11,918 nucleotides of DNA from Victivallales bacterium Lenti_02 (GCA_001603055.1 LVAZ01000117.1:1-11918); one strand, 5' to 3'; positions 1 to 6,638 are shown, counted from the first letter of the stretch. The notes: generated by a model from the sequence alone, not told the origin. A program made the numbers and translations.

Positions 1-93
1 GTCCGGCACGGCCGGGGCCGGGGGACCGTCGTCGACCGCGCGCAGGGCCGGGAGCAGCAGCAGGGAGAGGCAGGCGAGGATGCGATTAGACAA
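1..93 (-). CDS. Secreted protein, N-terminus only (runs off left edge)
   Basis: Reading leftward from a TTG at 93-91, the frame is open to the window edge and encodes 31 residues. They look like a signal peptide: a short basic start (MSNR), a hydrophobic core (ILACLSLLLLP) and a plausible cleavage site after ALRA, followed by a Pro/Ala/Asp-rich mature start (VDDGPPAPAVPD). A GGAGG at 104-100 sits 6 bases before the TTG, which is the strongest ribosome-binding match on this strand and decides the start. The gene overlaps the 3' end of the activase gene by 8 bases, so it should belong to the same operon and be translationally coupled to it. The mature protein is almost entirely outside the window, so no function can be given. 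The visible part has no lipobox and no sulfatase-type motif. The gene call is fairly secure; its identity is unknown. Confidence 0.6.
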   Translation of the reverse strand, partial: MSNRILACLSLLLLPALRAVDDGPPAPAVPD

Positions 94-841
94 GGATGGC
101 CTCCAGATGGCGGGAGTGGAAGAGTTCGAGACGGGGGTTGCCGGGCAGGGCTTCGTCCCAGGCCGGCCGGAACTCGCGGCCGCAGGCGGCGTATTTGCCG
201 CCTGCCGCCCGGTTGTAGGGCAGGAGATGCACGGGGGGTGGATGGGGCAGGGTCGCGAGGAGGGCGGCGATGCGTTCGAGGTTGTCCGCCGTGTCGGTGA
301 CGCCGGGGACCAGGGGGACGCGGACAGTCCAGGCGACGCCGGCGGCGGCGAGGGTGGCGAGATTGGCCAGGATCGGCCCGTTGTCCACCCCGGTCACCCG
401 GCGGTGGGCGTCGCCGTCCATGAGTTTGAGGTCGAAGTAGACCTGGTCCACCGCCGCGAGCAGGCGGGCGAAGTCCTCCGTCCCGCCGTAGCCCGAGGTG
501 TCGAGCAGGACATGGACGGGGGCGAGCCGGGCGCGCACCGCGAGGATGAAATCGGCCTGGAGCAGGGGCTCGCCACCGGAGAAGGTGATGCCGCCCTCGG
601 CCCGGTTGAGGATGGGAATCTGCCGGTTCAGCCGTTCCGCCAGGCGTTCGGCGGAGATGCGCTCGCCCACGGTCCGTTCCCCCGCCGGACTGCGGAGCGT
701 CTCCGGCTCGGGGTTCAGCCCTTCCGGGTTATGGCACCAGGGACAGCGCAGGGGACAGCCTTTCAGGAACACCGTGGTCCGGATTCCCGGCCCGTCCTGA
801 ATGGCGAATTCCTTGATGTCGAAAATGGTTCCGTTGCACAT
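86..841 (-). CDS. Glycyl-radical enzyme activating protein (PflA-type radical SAM)
   Basis: This 251-residue protein is of the PflA/glycyl-radical-activase type. Such enzymes reductively cleave S-adenosylmethionine with a [4Fe-4S] cluster and place a radical on a glycine of a partner enzyme. The sequence shows DGPGIRTTVFLKGCPLRC near residues 16-33, the cluster motif CX3CX2C at C29, C33 and C36 followed by HNPEG, SGGEP at 88-92, DLKLMD at 137-142 and LLPYN near 206-210. The ferredoxin-like insert with extra cysteine clusters found in many longer (about 300-residue) activases is absent, so it resembles the short PflA form. ATG 841 is the only sensible start: it puts the DGPG motif at the family's usual distance, although no clear Shine-Dalgarno precedes it. 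It lies 31 bases after the glycosyltransferase stop. No glycyl radical enzyme is in the window, so its partner is unknown and could be pyruvate formate-lyase, an anaerobic ribonucleotide reductase or another. The family call is secure; the exact substrate is not. Confidence 0.87.
   Translation of the reverse strand: MCNGTIFDIKEFAIQDGPGIRTTVFLKGCPLRCPWCHNPEGLNPEPETLRSPAGERTVGERISAERLAERLNRQIPILNRAEGGITFSGGEPLLQADFILAVRARLAPVHVLLDTSGYGGTEDFARLLAAVDQVYFDLKLMDGDAHRRVTGVDNGPILANLATLAAAGVAWTVRVPLVPGVTDTADNLERIAALLATLPHPPPVHLLPYNRAAGGKYAACGREFRPAWDEALPGNPRLELFHSRHLEAILV
100..104 (-). promoter_or_regulatory. Ribosome-binding site GGAGG for the secreted protein
   Basis: GGAGG on the minus strand lies 6 bases upstream of the TTG at 93-91 and inside the 3' end of the activase gene. 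It fixes the start of the edge gene and supports coupled translation. Confidence 0.6.
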
Positions 842-872
842 GGCTGTGAAAAGGTCGGCCGGGCTGGGGCAG

Positions 873-1988
873 TCAGGTGTTCCGTCCTGCCGCCAGCAGG
901 ATGTCGAGCACCGCCTGGGCTCGTCGTTCCCAGGTGAACCGGGCGGCCCGGGCGAGTCCGGCGGCGGCGCGTTCCGCCCGGTTTCCGGGCGATGCATGCA
1001 GATGGCGGAGGGCTTTGGCCAGGGCTTCGCCGTCCCCGGCGGGGAAGCGGATGCCGGCTTCGCCCGCCACCTCGCGCACGGCGGGGTGGTCGCTGTGGAG
1101 GACTGGCGTGCCGGCCGCCATCGCTTCGAGGACCGGCAGGCCGAAACCTTCGCAGAGGGAGGGGAAGACGAAGGCCCAGGCACCCTGGTAGAGCCGGACC
1201 AGCTCCCCGTCGTCCACCCGTCCGGCCAGGACGATGCGGCCCGGGCCGCACCAGCGGCGCAGGCGTTCGAGCAGGGCGTCGCAGCGCCAGCCGGGACGGC
1301 CGGCGAGAACAAGGTCCAGCCCCAGGGCCGGGGCGCTGCGGGCATAGGCGTCGAGCAGGGTTTCCAGGCCCTTTTTCGGCTCGATGTTGCCCACGAAGAG
1401 CAGATAGGGCCGGTGGTCGGAATACGGTTTTTGGGAAGGTGGGGCGAAGCGGGCGGCGTCGACGCCGAGGGGGACGACGGCCAGCCGTTCGGCGGGGATG
1501 CCGAGCCGGTGGCGGACCCGGTCGGCCACATGGGCGGTGGTGGCGATGTTCACGGCGGCGCGGCGGATGCTGCGGGCGAGGAGCAGACGCATATGGCAGA
1601 CGTTCAGCCGGGAACAGAGTTCGGGATGCTCCAGGGCGATGATGTCGTGGACGTTCAGGACCACGGGCACCGGCGAGCGCAGCGGGGCGGTATAGGCGGT
1701 GGCGTGGAGCACGTCCGCCTGGCACTGGCGCAGGCGCGCGGGCAGGCGTGTCTGCTGCCAGAGGATGCGCCGGGCGACCCCCCGCAGGCCCGGCGGCAGC
1801 GGCGGGGTGGCGATTCCCGCCCCGGCGGCGCACTGGCGGAGCTGGGGGCAGAGCGAAAAGAGGGTTCCCCCGGCGGTTCCCGGCCGTCCGAACATGGCTT
1901 GCAGTTCCGCCTGCACCGAGAGATGGACCCCCGACAGGGGAGGGCGGACGACGGTTGCGTCCCAGGCGATGCGCGGGGACGGGCTCAT
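873..1988 (-). CDS. Family-4 glycosyltransferase (GT-B fold)
   Basis: This 371-residue protein has the two-domain layout of GT4 retaining glycosyltransferases, which move a sugar from a nucleotide-sugar donor to a glycan or lipid acceptor, usually at the cytoplasmic membrane. The N-terminal acceptor half includes a GVHLSVQAEL stretch (about 20-29) and NVHDIIALEHPE (about 112-123). The C-terminal donor half begins with VVPLGVDAARF (171-181) and has LLFVGNIEPKKGLETLLDAY (196-215), LAGRVDDGELVRLY (254-267) and the E-X7-E donor-site motif at E280 and E288 in EGFGLPVLE, followed by AAGTPVLHSD. Its ATG overlaps the ptsP stop by four bases (ATGA), which strongly implies coupled translation. The specific sugar and acceptor cannot be read from the sequence. 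Its role may be in surface polysaccharide or glycoprotein synthesis, but no other glycan genes are nearby. Confidence 0.9.
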   Translation of the reverse strand: MSPSPRIAWDATVVRPPLSGVHLSVQAELQAMFGRPGTAGGTLFSLCPQLRQCAAGAGIATPPLPPGLRGVARRILWQQTRLPARLRQCQADVLHATAYTAPLRSPVPVVLNVHDIIALEHPELCSRLNVCHMRLLLARSIRRAAVNIATTAHVADRVRHRLGIPAERLAVVPLGVDAARFAPPSQKPYSDHRPYLLFVGNIEPKKGLETLLDAYARSAPALGLDLVLAGRPGWRCDALLERLRRWCGPGRIVLAGRVDDGELVRLYQGAWAFVFPSLCEGFGLPVLEAMAAGTPVLHSDHPAVREVAGEAGIRFPAGDGEALAKALRHLHASPGNRAERAAAGLARAARFTWERRAQAVLDILLAAGRNT

Positions 1989-4246
1989 GAATTGTTTCCG
2001 CCGCGGCAGGTGAACAGGTCGGCGGCTTCCTGCACGGAACGGGTCTGCAGAGCCCGTTCGGCGAAGGCGCGGGCCGTCGCGGTCGAGATGGTTCCGATGG
2101 CGCGCTGCAGGGCGGGCAGGCGCCGGGCGTCCACGCTGAACCGCCGGATGCCGATGCCGAGCAGAAAGGCGAGAAAACGGGGCTCCCCGCCCATCTCGCC
2201 GCAGATCGAGAGCGGGCAGTTCCGCCGCGCGGCCCCCTCGGCGACGCGGTGCAGGGCGCGCAGGACGGCGGGATGGTAGGGCACGTAGTAATCGGCCACG
2301 GCCTGGTTCGTCCGGTCCGCCGCCAGCAGGTACTGGACGAGGTCGTTGGTGCCGATGCTGAGGAAATCAGCCTGTTCCGCGAGTTCGTCGATCAGCTCGA
2401 CCGCCGAGGGCAGCTCGACCATGATGCCCAGGCTGGGGGCGGCGTTGTGGGGGATGTTTTCCTGCGCCAGTCGGGCGGCGCATTCGGCGACGAAATCGCG
2501 GGCGGCGCGGAACTCGTCCGGCGACCCCACCAGGGGGAACATGATGCGCAGGCCGCGTCCGGCCCCGGCGCGCAGCAGGGCGCGGATCTGGGGGGCGAAG
2601 ATGTTGCGGTAGCGCAGCGAGAAGCGGATGGCGCGGAGCCCGAGAAAGGGGTTGTTCTCGGTGGGGGTGGAGAAGTAGTTGAGCAGCTTGTCGCCCCCGA
2701 TGTCGAGGGTGCGGAAGGTCACGGGCCGGTCGTCCATCGCCGCCGCGAGACGGCTGTAGATGGCGAACTGCTCGTCCTCGGTCGGGAAGTCGCTGCGGAT
2801 GATGTAGGGGAATTCGCTGCGGTAGAGACCGATGCCCTCGGCCTTGACGTTCAGAGCCAGGGGCAGCTCGCCGAGGAGGTTGATGTTGGCGAGCAGCCGC
2901 ACCCGCTCCCCGTCCGCCGTCCGGGTCTCGGGCTGGATGGCCGCCAGTTCCTCGGCGCTGAGCCCCGCATGGCGGCGCAGGCTTTCGTAACGCTCGACCA
3001 GCTTCTGGTCCGGGTTCAGAAAGACATGTCCCTGGGCACCGTCGATGAGCACCTGCTCGCCGCTGCGGGCCTGGGCCAGGCGCGGGTTCCGGCAGGAGAC
3101 GAGGGGGATGTCCAGGGAGCGGCAGAGAATGGCCACATGGGCGGTGACGCCGCCGCCGGTGAGGATGACCCCCGCCACCTGCTGGGCCTTGAGGCGCATC
3201 ACGTCCGAGGGCAGAATGTCGGGGGCCATGACGATGCGGCCCCGGTAGTCGCCGCCGTCGTCGCTCCCCCCGGCGAGATTGCGCAGCAGACGGTGGCCCA
3301 GATCCTCCACGTCGCGCACTTTTTCGCGCAGTTGGGCGAGGGGGCTTTGGGAAAACAGATTGGCGTAGTGGCCGACCACCTGGGCGATGGCGCGGGCGGG
3401 CGGGGTTCCCGTCTCCACTGCCTGGCGCATGGTGCCGGTGAAGGAATCGTCCGCCAGAATGGCCTGGTGGGCGCTGAAGATGAGGGTCGCGGCCACGTCC
3501 GCCTGCTGGCTTTCCATGAAGGCCTCGAGTTCCCCGATCTGGCGCCGGGTCTCCGCCACGGCGCGGGCGAAGTCCTTTGCCGCGGCGCCCTGGTACCGGG
3601 CATCCGCGGCCAGGGCGGCAAAATCGGTCTCGCTGCCCCCGAGGGTGGCCAGGGGCCCCAGGGCCACGCCGGGCGCTCCGCTGGCCCCGCGGACGAAACA
3701 CTCGCCCTCCTCGGCCTCCGGCGGGCGTTCGTCGGAAAGGGAATTCAGCAGCCGGGCGTGCTCGATGGTTCCGGCCAACTGGTAGGCGATGGCTTCCAGG
3801 GCGGTGGCGTCCTCGGGACCGAAGAATCCCACTTCCCGGTGCTGCACCACCAGCACTCCCACCGGGGTCGGGCCGAACACGATGGGCGCGGCCAGAAAGG
3901 CGGCGTGCTGCTCTTCGGCGATGCCGGGAATGAACTTGAAATGGGGGCTGTCCGACCCCCGGGCCACCCGGATGGTCCGCCGTTCCGCCATCGCCGCGCC
4001 CACGATGCCCTCGCCCAGGCCGAGGCGGACGCTGCCCGCCGCCGAGGAGGCGAGCCCGACCGTCGCCGTCAAGATCAGATTCTGGGCTTTCGGGTCGCAG
4101 AGATAGAGCGAGCAGACCGTCGCGCTCATATGCCCCGCCACCATGCGCACCACCTGGTCCAGAAAGGCGTTCAGGCTGGTGGTGCGTTCGAGGCTTGTCG
4201 CCAGACGAGCCACCTGGCAGATCAGATCGAGATTGTCCTTCGGCAT
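1985..4246 (-). CDS. ptsP: PtsP: GAF-domain phosphoenolpyruvate-protein phosphotransferase (enzyme I-Ntr)
   Basis: This 753-residue protein transfers phosphate from phosphoenolpyruvate to an HPr/NPr-type carrier, the first step of the regulatory (nitrogen) PTS. Counting from ATG 4246, a GAF sensor domain fills roughly residues 5-168, with EGIVG at 79-83 and HFKFIPG near 102-108. Next come the PEP-utiliser N-terminal domain (about 185-325), the phospho-histidine swivel domain with GGGVTAHVAILCRSLDIPLV carrying the phosphorylated histidine at about H370, and the PEP-binding TIM-barrel domain with LYRSEFPY (475-482), RTLDIGGDK (512-520) and the catalytic cysteine at about C682 in LSICGEMGGE. Length and order match E. 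coli PtsP (748 residues), and no key residue is missing. An in-frame TTG at 4282 would add 12 residues, but ATG 4246 aligns better with the family start and lies downstream of a possible promoter. No NPr, EIIA or HPr kinase gene is near. The gene overlaps the downstream glycosyltransferase by 4 bases. Confidence 0.94.
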   Translation of the reverse strand: MPKDNLDLICQVARLATSLERTTSLNAFLDQVVRMVAGHMSATVCSLYLCDPKAQNLILTATVGLASSAAGSVRLGLGEGIVGAAMAERRTIRVARGSDSPHFKFIPGIAEEQHAAFLAAPIVFGPTPVGVLVVQHREVGFFGPEDATALEAIAYQLAGTIEHARLLNSLSDERPPEAEEGECFVRGASGAPGVALGPLATLGGSETDFAALAADARYQGAAAKDFARAVAETRRQIGELEAFMESQQADVAATLIFSAHQAILADDSFTGTMRQAVETGTPPARAIAQVVGHYANLFSQSPLAQLREKVRDVEDLGHRLLRNLAGGSDDGGDYRGRIVMAPDILPSDVMRLKAQQVAGVILTGGGVTAHVAILCRSLDIPLVSCRNPRLAQARSGEQVLIDGAQGHVFLNPDQKLVERYESLRRHAGLSAEELAAIQPETRTADGERVRLLANINLLGELPLALNVKAEGIGLYRSEFPYIIRSDFPTEDEQFAIYSRLAAAMDDRPVTFRTLDIGGDKLLNYFSTPTENNPFLGLRAIRFSLRYRNIFAPQIRALLRAGAGRGLRIMFPLVGSPDEFRAARDFVAECAARLAQENIPHNAAPSLGIMVELPSAVELIDELAEQADFLSIGTNDLVQYLLAADRTNQAVADYYVPYHPAVLRALHRVAEGAARRNCPLSICGEMGGEPRFLAFLLGIGIRRFSVDARRLPALQRAIGTISTATARAFAERALQTRSVQEAADLFTCRGGNNS

Positions 4247-4288
4247 GGCAGCGTCCCGCTTGGTGCTTCCAAATGGATTCAATCACCT

Positions 4289-4316
4289 ACCATACAGGCA
4301 TCGGGCTTGACCACAA
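4289..4316 (-). promoter_or_regulatory. Possible weak sigma70-like promoter before ptsP
   Basis: In the 92-base gap between the SPASM enzyme gene and ptsP, the minus strand has TTGTGG (4316-4311) and TATGGT (4294-4289), separated by 16 bases. Each half matches only 3-4 of 6 consensus positions. A transcript would begin near 4282, which would exclude the TTG at 4282 as start codon and favour ATG 4246. The gap holds no convincing terminator hairpin with a T-run, so read-through from upstream is also likely. High GC makes chance matches less common, but the site stays weak. Confidence 0.25.
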
Positions 4317-4338
4317 CGCCGCGCGCGCTTCCCGGTCT

Positions 4339-5565
4339 TCACGCATTGTCCCGGACGCTGCGGGCGAACACCCGGAAATAGGGGCCGACATGGCGATGGA
4401 AGGCGAGCAGGCCGGGGCAGAGCAGGTCGATGGCCTCCCCCCGCCTTGTTTTCGCGAACCGCCGCCGGGGACAGCCGCCGTGGCAGGCGAAGAGAAATTC
4501 GCACTCCTTGCAGTCCTGCGAGACGGTTGCCTTCGCCTGGCCGAAGGCGACCTGTTCCGGGCCCGTCGCCAGTTCGCCCAGCGGCCGCTCGCGCAGATTG
4601 CCCAGCGCATACTCGGGATAGAGATAGTACGGGCAGGAATACACCGTGCCGTCCCAGTCCACCACCAGCGACGAACCGCAGACTTCGCCCATTTCGCAGA
4701 AGCGGACCGGCTCGTCCAGCCACTGGGCCAGCAGCGCGTCGAAGTTCGCGATCGGGAATTCAACCGCTCCATCCTCCCGCCACAGGTCGAATACCTGGAT
4801 CAGGAACTGCCCGTAGGCATCGAAATCCACCGACCAGTCCGTCACCAGCCCCATCTTCGACGGCCGCAACTGGTTGCTTTCCGCAGTCCGCATGTCGCGC
4901 TGCGACCACTTGCCCGGGGCCGTCTCGGCGGCGGCGCGCCGCTCGATGATCGGGATGAAATGCAGCGCCGAGGCGCGCAGCCGCCGACGCACGTACTCGT
5001 AGACTTTCTCGGGCTCCTGCATGGAACGGCGGTTCACCGTCACCAGCGCGCTGAAGGGCACCTGGCGCCGGTGGAGCAGCAGGGCGGCGGCAAGCACGCG
5101 CCGACCCGTGCCCTTGCCCGCCCGGTCCCGCCGGTAGGCATCATGCAGCGACGGCGGCCCGTCGCAGCTCAGGGCGACCCGGAAGTTGTTCCGCCGGAAA
5201 AAGTCGCACCACTCCTCGTCGAGCAGCAGGCCGTTGGTCTGGATTTCGTTCACCACCCGCGCCTGGGGCGGGGCGCACTCCTTCTGCAGGGCCAGCGCCT
5301 CCTCGAAGAAACCCTGCCCCGCCAACAGTGGTTCCCCGCCCTGCCAACTGAACACCTGGGTCGGCCCGTTCTGCCCCTCGAACGCCTGCCGGATCGTCCG
5401 CTCAAGCACTTGCAGCGACATGATCTGGCCCGGCTCGTCGTCCGCCGGACTATGGTACGGGCAGTAGGCGCAGTCCAGATTGCAGCGGTCGCCCACCGGG
5501 CGGACCGTGACATGGAACGACCGGAAGGGGCGCCCATGCCACAGAGTGTTGGTTCCGGAGTTCAT
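4339..5565 (-). CDS. Radical SAM/SPASM protein, anaerobic sulfatase-maturase (anSME)-like, atypical active site
   Basis: This 408-residue protein has the full anSME architecture. The radical SAM cluster motif CX3CX2C is at C28, C32 and C35 (CNLDCAYC), WQGGEPL is at 74-80, and a C-terminal SPASM domain holds eight cysteines (290, 296, 311, 352, 355, 361, 365, 383). Their spacing (6, 15, 41, 3, 6, 4, 18) equals what I recall for the characterised Clostridium perfringens anSME, which binds two auxiliary [4Fe-4S] clusters. That family oxidises a Cys or Ser of a sulfatase to formylglycine. Here, however, the residue after the third SPASM cysteine is Pro312 (SCPYYLYPEYALGN), where anSMEs carry an Asp proposed as the catalytic base. 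No sulfatase lies in the window. ATG 5565 gives the usual family start, overlaps the lipoprotein stop as ATGA, and has AGGAA 11 bases upstream. The family is certain; formylglycine activity is doubtful and a different peptide modification is possible. Confidence 0.88.
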   Translation of the reverse strand: MNSGTNTLWHGRPFRSFHVTVRPVGDRCNLDCAYCPYHSPADDEPGQIMSLQVLERTIRQAFEGQNGPTQVFSWQGGEPLLAGQGFFEEALALQKECAPPQARVVNEIQTNGLLLDEEWCDFFRRNNFRVALSCDGPPSLHDAYRRDRAGKGTGRRVLAAALLLHRRQVPFSALVTVNRRSMQEPEKVYEYVRRRLRASALHFIPIIERRAAAETAPGKWSQRDMRTAESNQLRPSKMGLVTDWSVDFDAYGQFLIQVFDLWREDGAVEFPIANFDALLAQWLDEPVRFCEMGEVCGSSLVVDWDGTVYSCPYYLYPEYALGNLRERPLGELATGPEQVAFGQAKATVSQDCKECEFLFACHGGCPRRRFAKTRRGEAIDLLCPGLLAFHRHVGPYFRVFARSVRDNA

Positions 5566-6488
5566 TTCGCGTCGGTTTCCTGCCAGTATTGGGGGGCCGG
5601 CCGGTAACTGTGCTGCGGGTCTCCGACCTCGCGCAGGGAGCGCAGCGCGCGCAGTTCGTCGAGGCCGTTCCGGATTCGTTCCCGGGTGAAGAAAAGCCGC
5701 TGCAACTGGGTTCTGGCCAGCGGGGTCACGTCGGTCACCCCCGTCCCCGCGATGTCGAGCACACGCAGCGGGCGGCCGGCCAGGGGCGACAAGTCGCGCA
5801 CCGGCGTGTTGCTCACGGTCAGCACGCGCAGGGGGCAGGTGGCCAGCGCGGACAAATCCTGCACCCGCGTCCCGTCCAGGCGCAGTTCCTCGACCGGCAT
5901 CACGGCCAGGGGGGAGAGATCGGCGACGCGGGTCCGCCGCAGGTCCAGCTCGGCGATCTGGGACTGCATCAGCGGGCGCAGGTCCTCCACCGGAGCGCCA
6001 ACCAGCGACAAGCGTTCGAGTTTCATCCCCGCCAGCGGCTCCAGGTCCGCGACCCGGGTGGCGTCCAGCAGCAGAATCCGCAGGGGCATACCCCGCAGCG
6101 GGGCCAGGTCCTCCACCGGGTTGTTGCTCAGATCGAGCACCTCCAGCGCCAGGTCGGCGAACGGTTCCAGCCGCCGCAGCCCGCAACCCGAGAGGTTGGC
6201 CCGCACCACCCGCCGCGCGGCGTCGGTCACCAGCGCCGCCCCCCCGCTGTAGCCCGGATTCGCCGAGCGGACGGCCTCGTGGAACTCGGCGACGGTGAGG
6301 AAACTGCGGGTGCTGTCCGGCAGTTTCGCCACCACCGGCGCCACCAGTTCCGTGGGCGGCGCCGATTCCTGAACCTCCGTCCGGGGTTCCGGCGGCGCCC
6401 CGCAGGATACGCCCAGCAGGCCCGCGCAGACGGCGCAGACCATCGCCAGGAGGGTCGGGGATGATTGTTGGGAGGGGCCGGTGGGCAC
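5562..6488 (-). CDS. Probable leucine-rich-repeat lipoprotein
   Basis: The protein is about 308 residues from the GTG at 6488. It starts with a hydrophobic segment (LLAMVCAVCAGLLGVSC) ending in a lipobox-like cysteine, then a Pro/Glu/Thr-rich linker, a short mixed region (KLPDSTRSFLTVAEF and on), and eight leucine-rich repeats of 21 residues each at about residues 115-282. The C-terminus (PQHSYRPAPQYWQETDAK) is polar. It is probably anchored by lipid to a membrane and binds a protein through the LRR arc; it has no enzyme motif. The start is uncertain. GTG 6488 lies about 30 bases after the expected transcription start of a TATAGT box. ATG 6443 would begin right at the hydrophobic core. An ATG at 6608 would add 40 unconvincing residues and run across the promoter region. 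The n-region lacks the usual Lys/Arg in the two shorter versions, so the lipoprotein call is moderate. Its stop overlaps the SPASM enzyme start (ATGA). Confidence 0.75.
   Translation of the reverse strand: MPTGPSQQSSPTLLAMVCAVCAGLLGVSCGAPPEPRTEVQESAPPTELVAPVVAKLPDSTRSFLTVAEFHEAVRSANPGYSGGAALVTDAARRVVRANLSGCGLRRLEPFADLALEVLDLSNNPVEDLAPLRGMPLRILLLDATRVADLEPLAGMKLERLSLVGAPVEDLRPLMQSQIAELDLRRTRVADLSPLAVMPVEELRLDGTRVQDLSALATCPLRVLTVSNTPVRDLSPLAGRPLRVLDIAGTGVTDVTPLARTQLQRLFFTRERIRNGLDELRALRSLREVGDPQHSYRPAPQYWQETDAK
5643..6146 (-). repeat. Eight in-frame 63-base (21-residue) leucine-rich repeats
   Basis: Eight consecutive units of exactly 21 residues, with no insertion, follow a pattern close to LRxLxLxxTxVxDLxPLAxxP. 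The first begins LEVLDLSNNPVEDLAPL, and the last (LQRLFFTRERIRN) is degenerate and acts as a C-terminal cap. Leucine/valine positions and the Asp-Leu pair are conserved while surface positions vary, as in short bacterial LRRs. The repeats are protein-level; DNA identity between units looks modest, so this is an old array rather than a recent expansion. Confidence 0.85.
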
Positions 6489-6524
6489 GGAGGATACAAC
6501 CTTGGCTTCGCTACTGTCGGATGT

Positions 6525-6530
6525 ACTATA
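6525..6530 (-). promoter_or_regulatory. -10 element TATAGT for the left block
   Basis: TATAGT on the minus strand differs from TATAAT at one position. It would start transcription near 6518, about 30 bases before the GTG at 6488. It has no TGn extension and no recognisable -35. The partner region is instead occupied by the CCATGC-N9-GCATGG dyad. Confidence 0.45.
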
Positions 6531-6533
6531 GCG

Positions 6534-6554
6534 CCATGCCGGAGCACCGCATGG
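6534..6554. promoter_or_regulatory. Operator-like inverted repeat CCATGC-N9-GCATGG
   Basis: Perfect 6-base arms at 6534-6539 and 6549-6554 are separated by 9 bases, so the arm centres are 15 bases apart. The dyad begins 4 bases upstream of the TATAGT box, exactly where a -35 element should be. A second, weaker dyad (GGGCA-N9-TGCCC, 6554-6572) abuts it with the same spacer length. This is the geometry expected of a dimeric helix-turn-helix regulator site, but no regulator gene is in the window and the match could be chance. Confidence 0.35.
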
Positions 6555-6574
6555 GGCATCTGAGATTTGCCCGG

Positions 6575-6602
6575 TTGCGCGGAGGCGGGAACCATCTATG
6601 TT
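6575..6602 (+). promoter_or_regulatory. Possible weak promoter for the right block
   Basis: TTGCGC (6575-6580) and TATGTT (6597-6602) are 16 bases apart and would give a start near 6609, with an untranslated leader of about 43 bases before ATG 6652. The halves match 3 and 4 of 6 consensus positions. It is the best plus-strand candidate in the region but weak in itself. Confidence 0.3.
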
Positions 6603-6638
6603 TTCCATTCCGCGAGAGATTCAATGGCGTGACCGAAC

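Noticed and set aside
842..1531. N-terminal extension of the activase frame
   Set aside because: The extension is the out-of-frame shadow of the glycosyltransferase. The DGPGIRTT motif sits at the normal distance from ATG 841.
801..2279. A long plus-strand open frame opposite the glycosyltransferase and activase
   Set aside because: The opposite strand encodes two clear enzymes. The plus frame crosses gene boundaries and shows no domain; it results from high GC lowering stop-codon frequency.
4247..4338. Terminator between the SPASM enzyme gene and ptsP
   Set aside because: The stretch includes GCGCGCGC-type self-complementary bases, but no stable stem followed by T-residues, so operon read-through is at least possible.
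2249..4381. A long open frame on the plus strand (about 710 codons) opposite ptsP
   Set aside because: It lies antisense to a complete PtsP with every catalytic motif. Its translation is Gly/Gln/Ala/His-rich and low-complexity without any recognisable domain, as expected of the reverse strand of a GC-rich gene.
5566..6186. N-terminal extension of the SPASM enzyme frame
   Set aside because: It overlaps the LRR array in another frame, is Ala/Gly/Arg-rich without motifs, and ATG 5565 fits both the family start and the ATGA overlap.
5562..6488. The LRR lipoprotein as a formylglycine substrate of the coupled SPASM enzyme
   Set aside because: I looked for C/S-x-P-x-R. The repeats contain PLR several times, but the residue two before the proline is Gly or Thr (for example TCPLR), never Cys or Ser, so there is no true motif.
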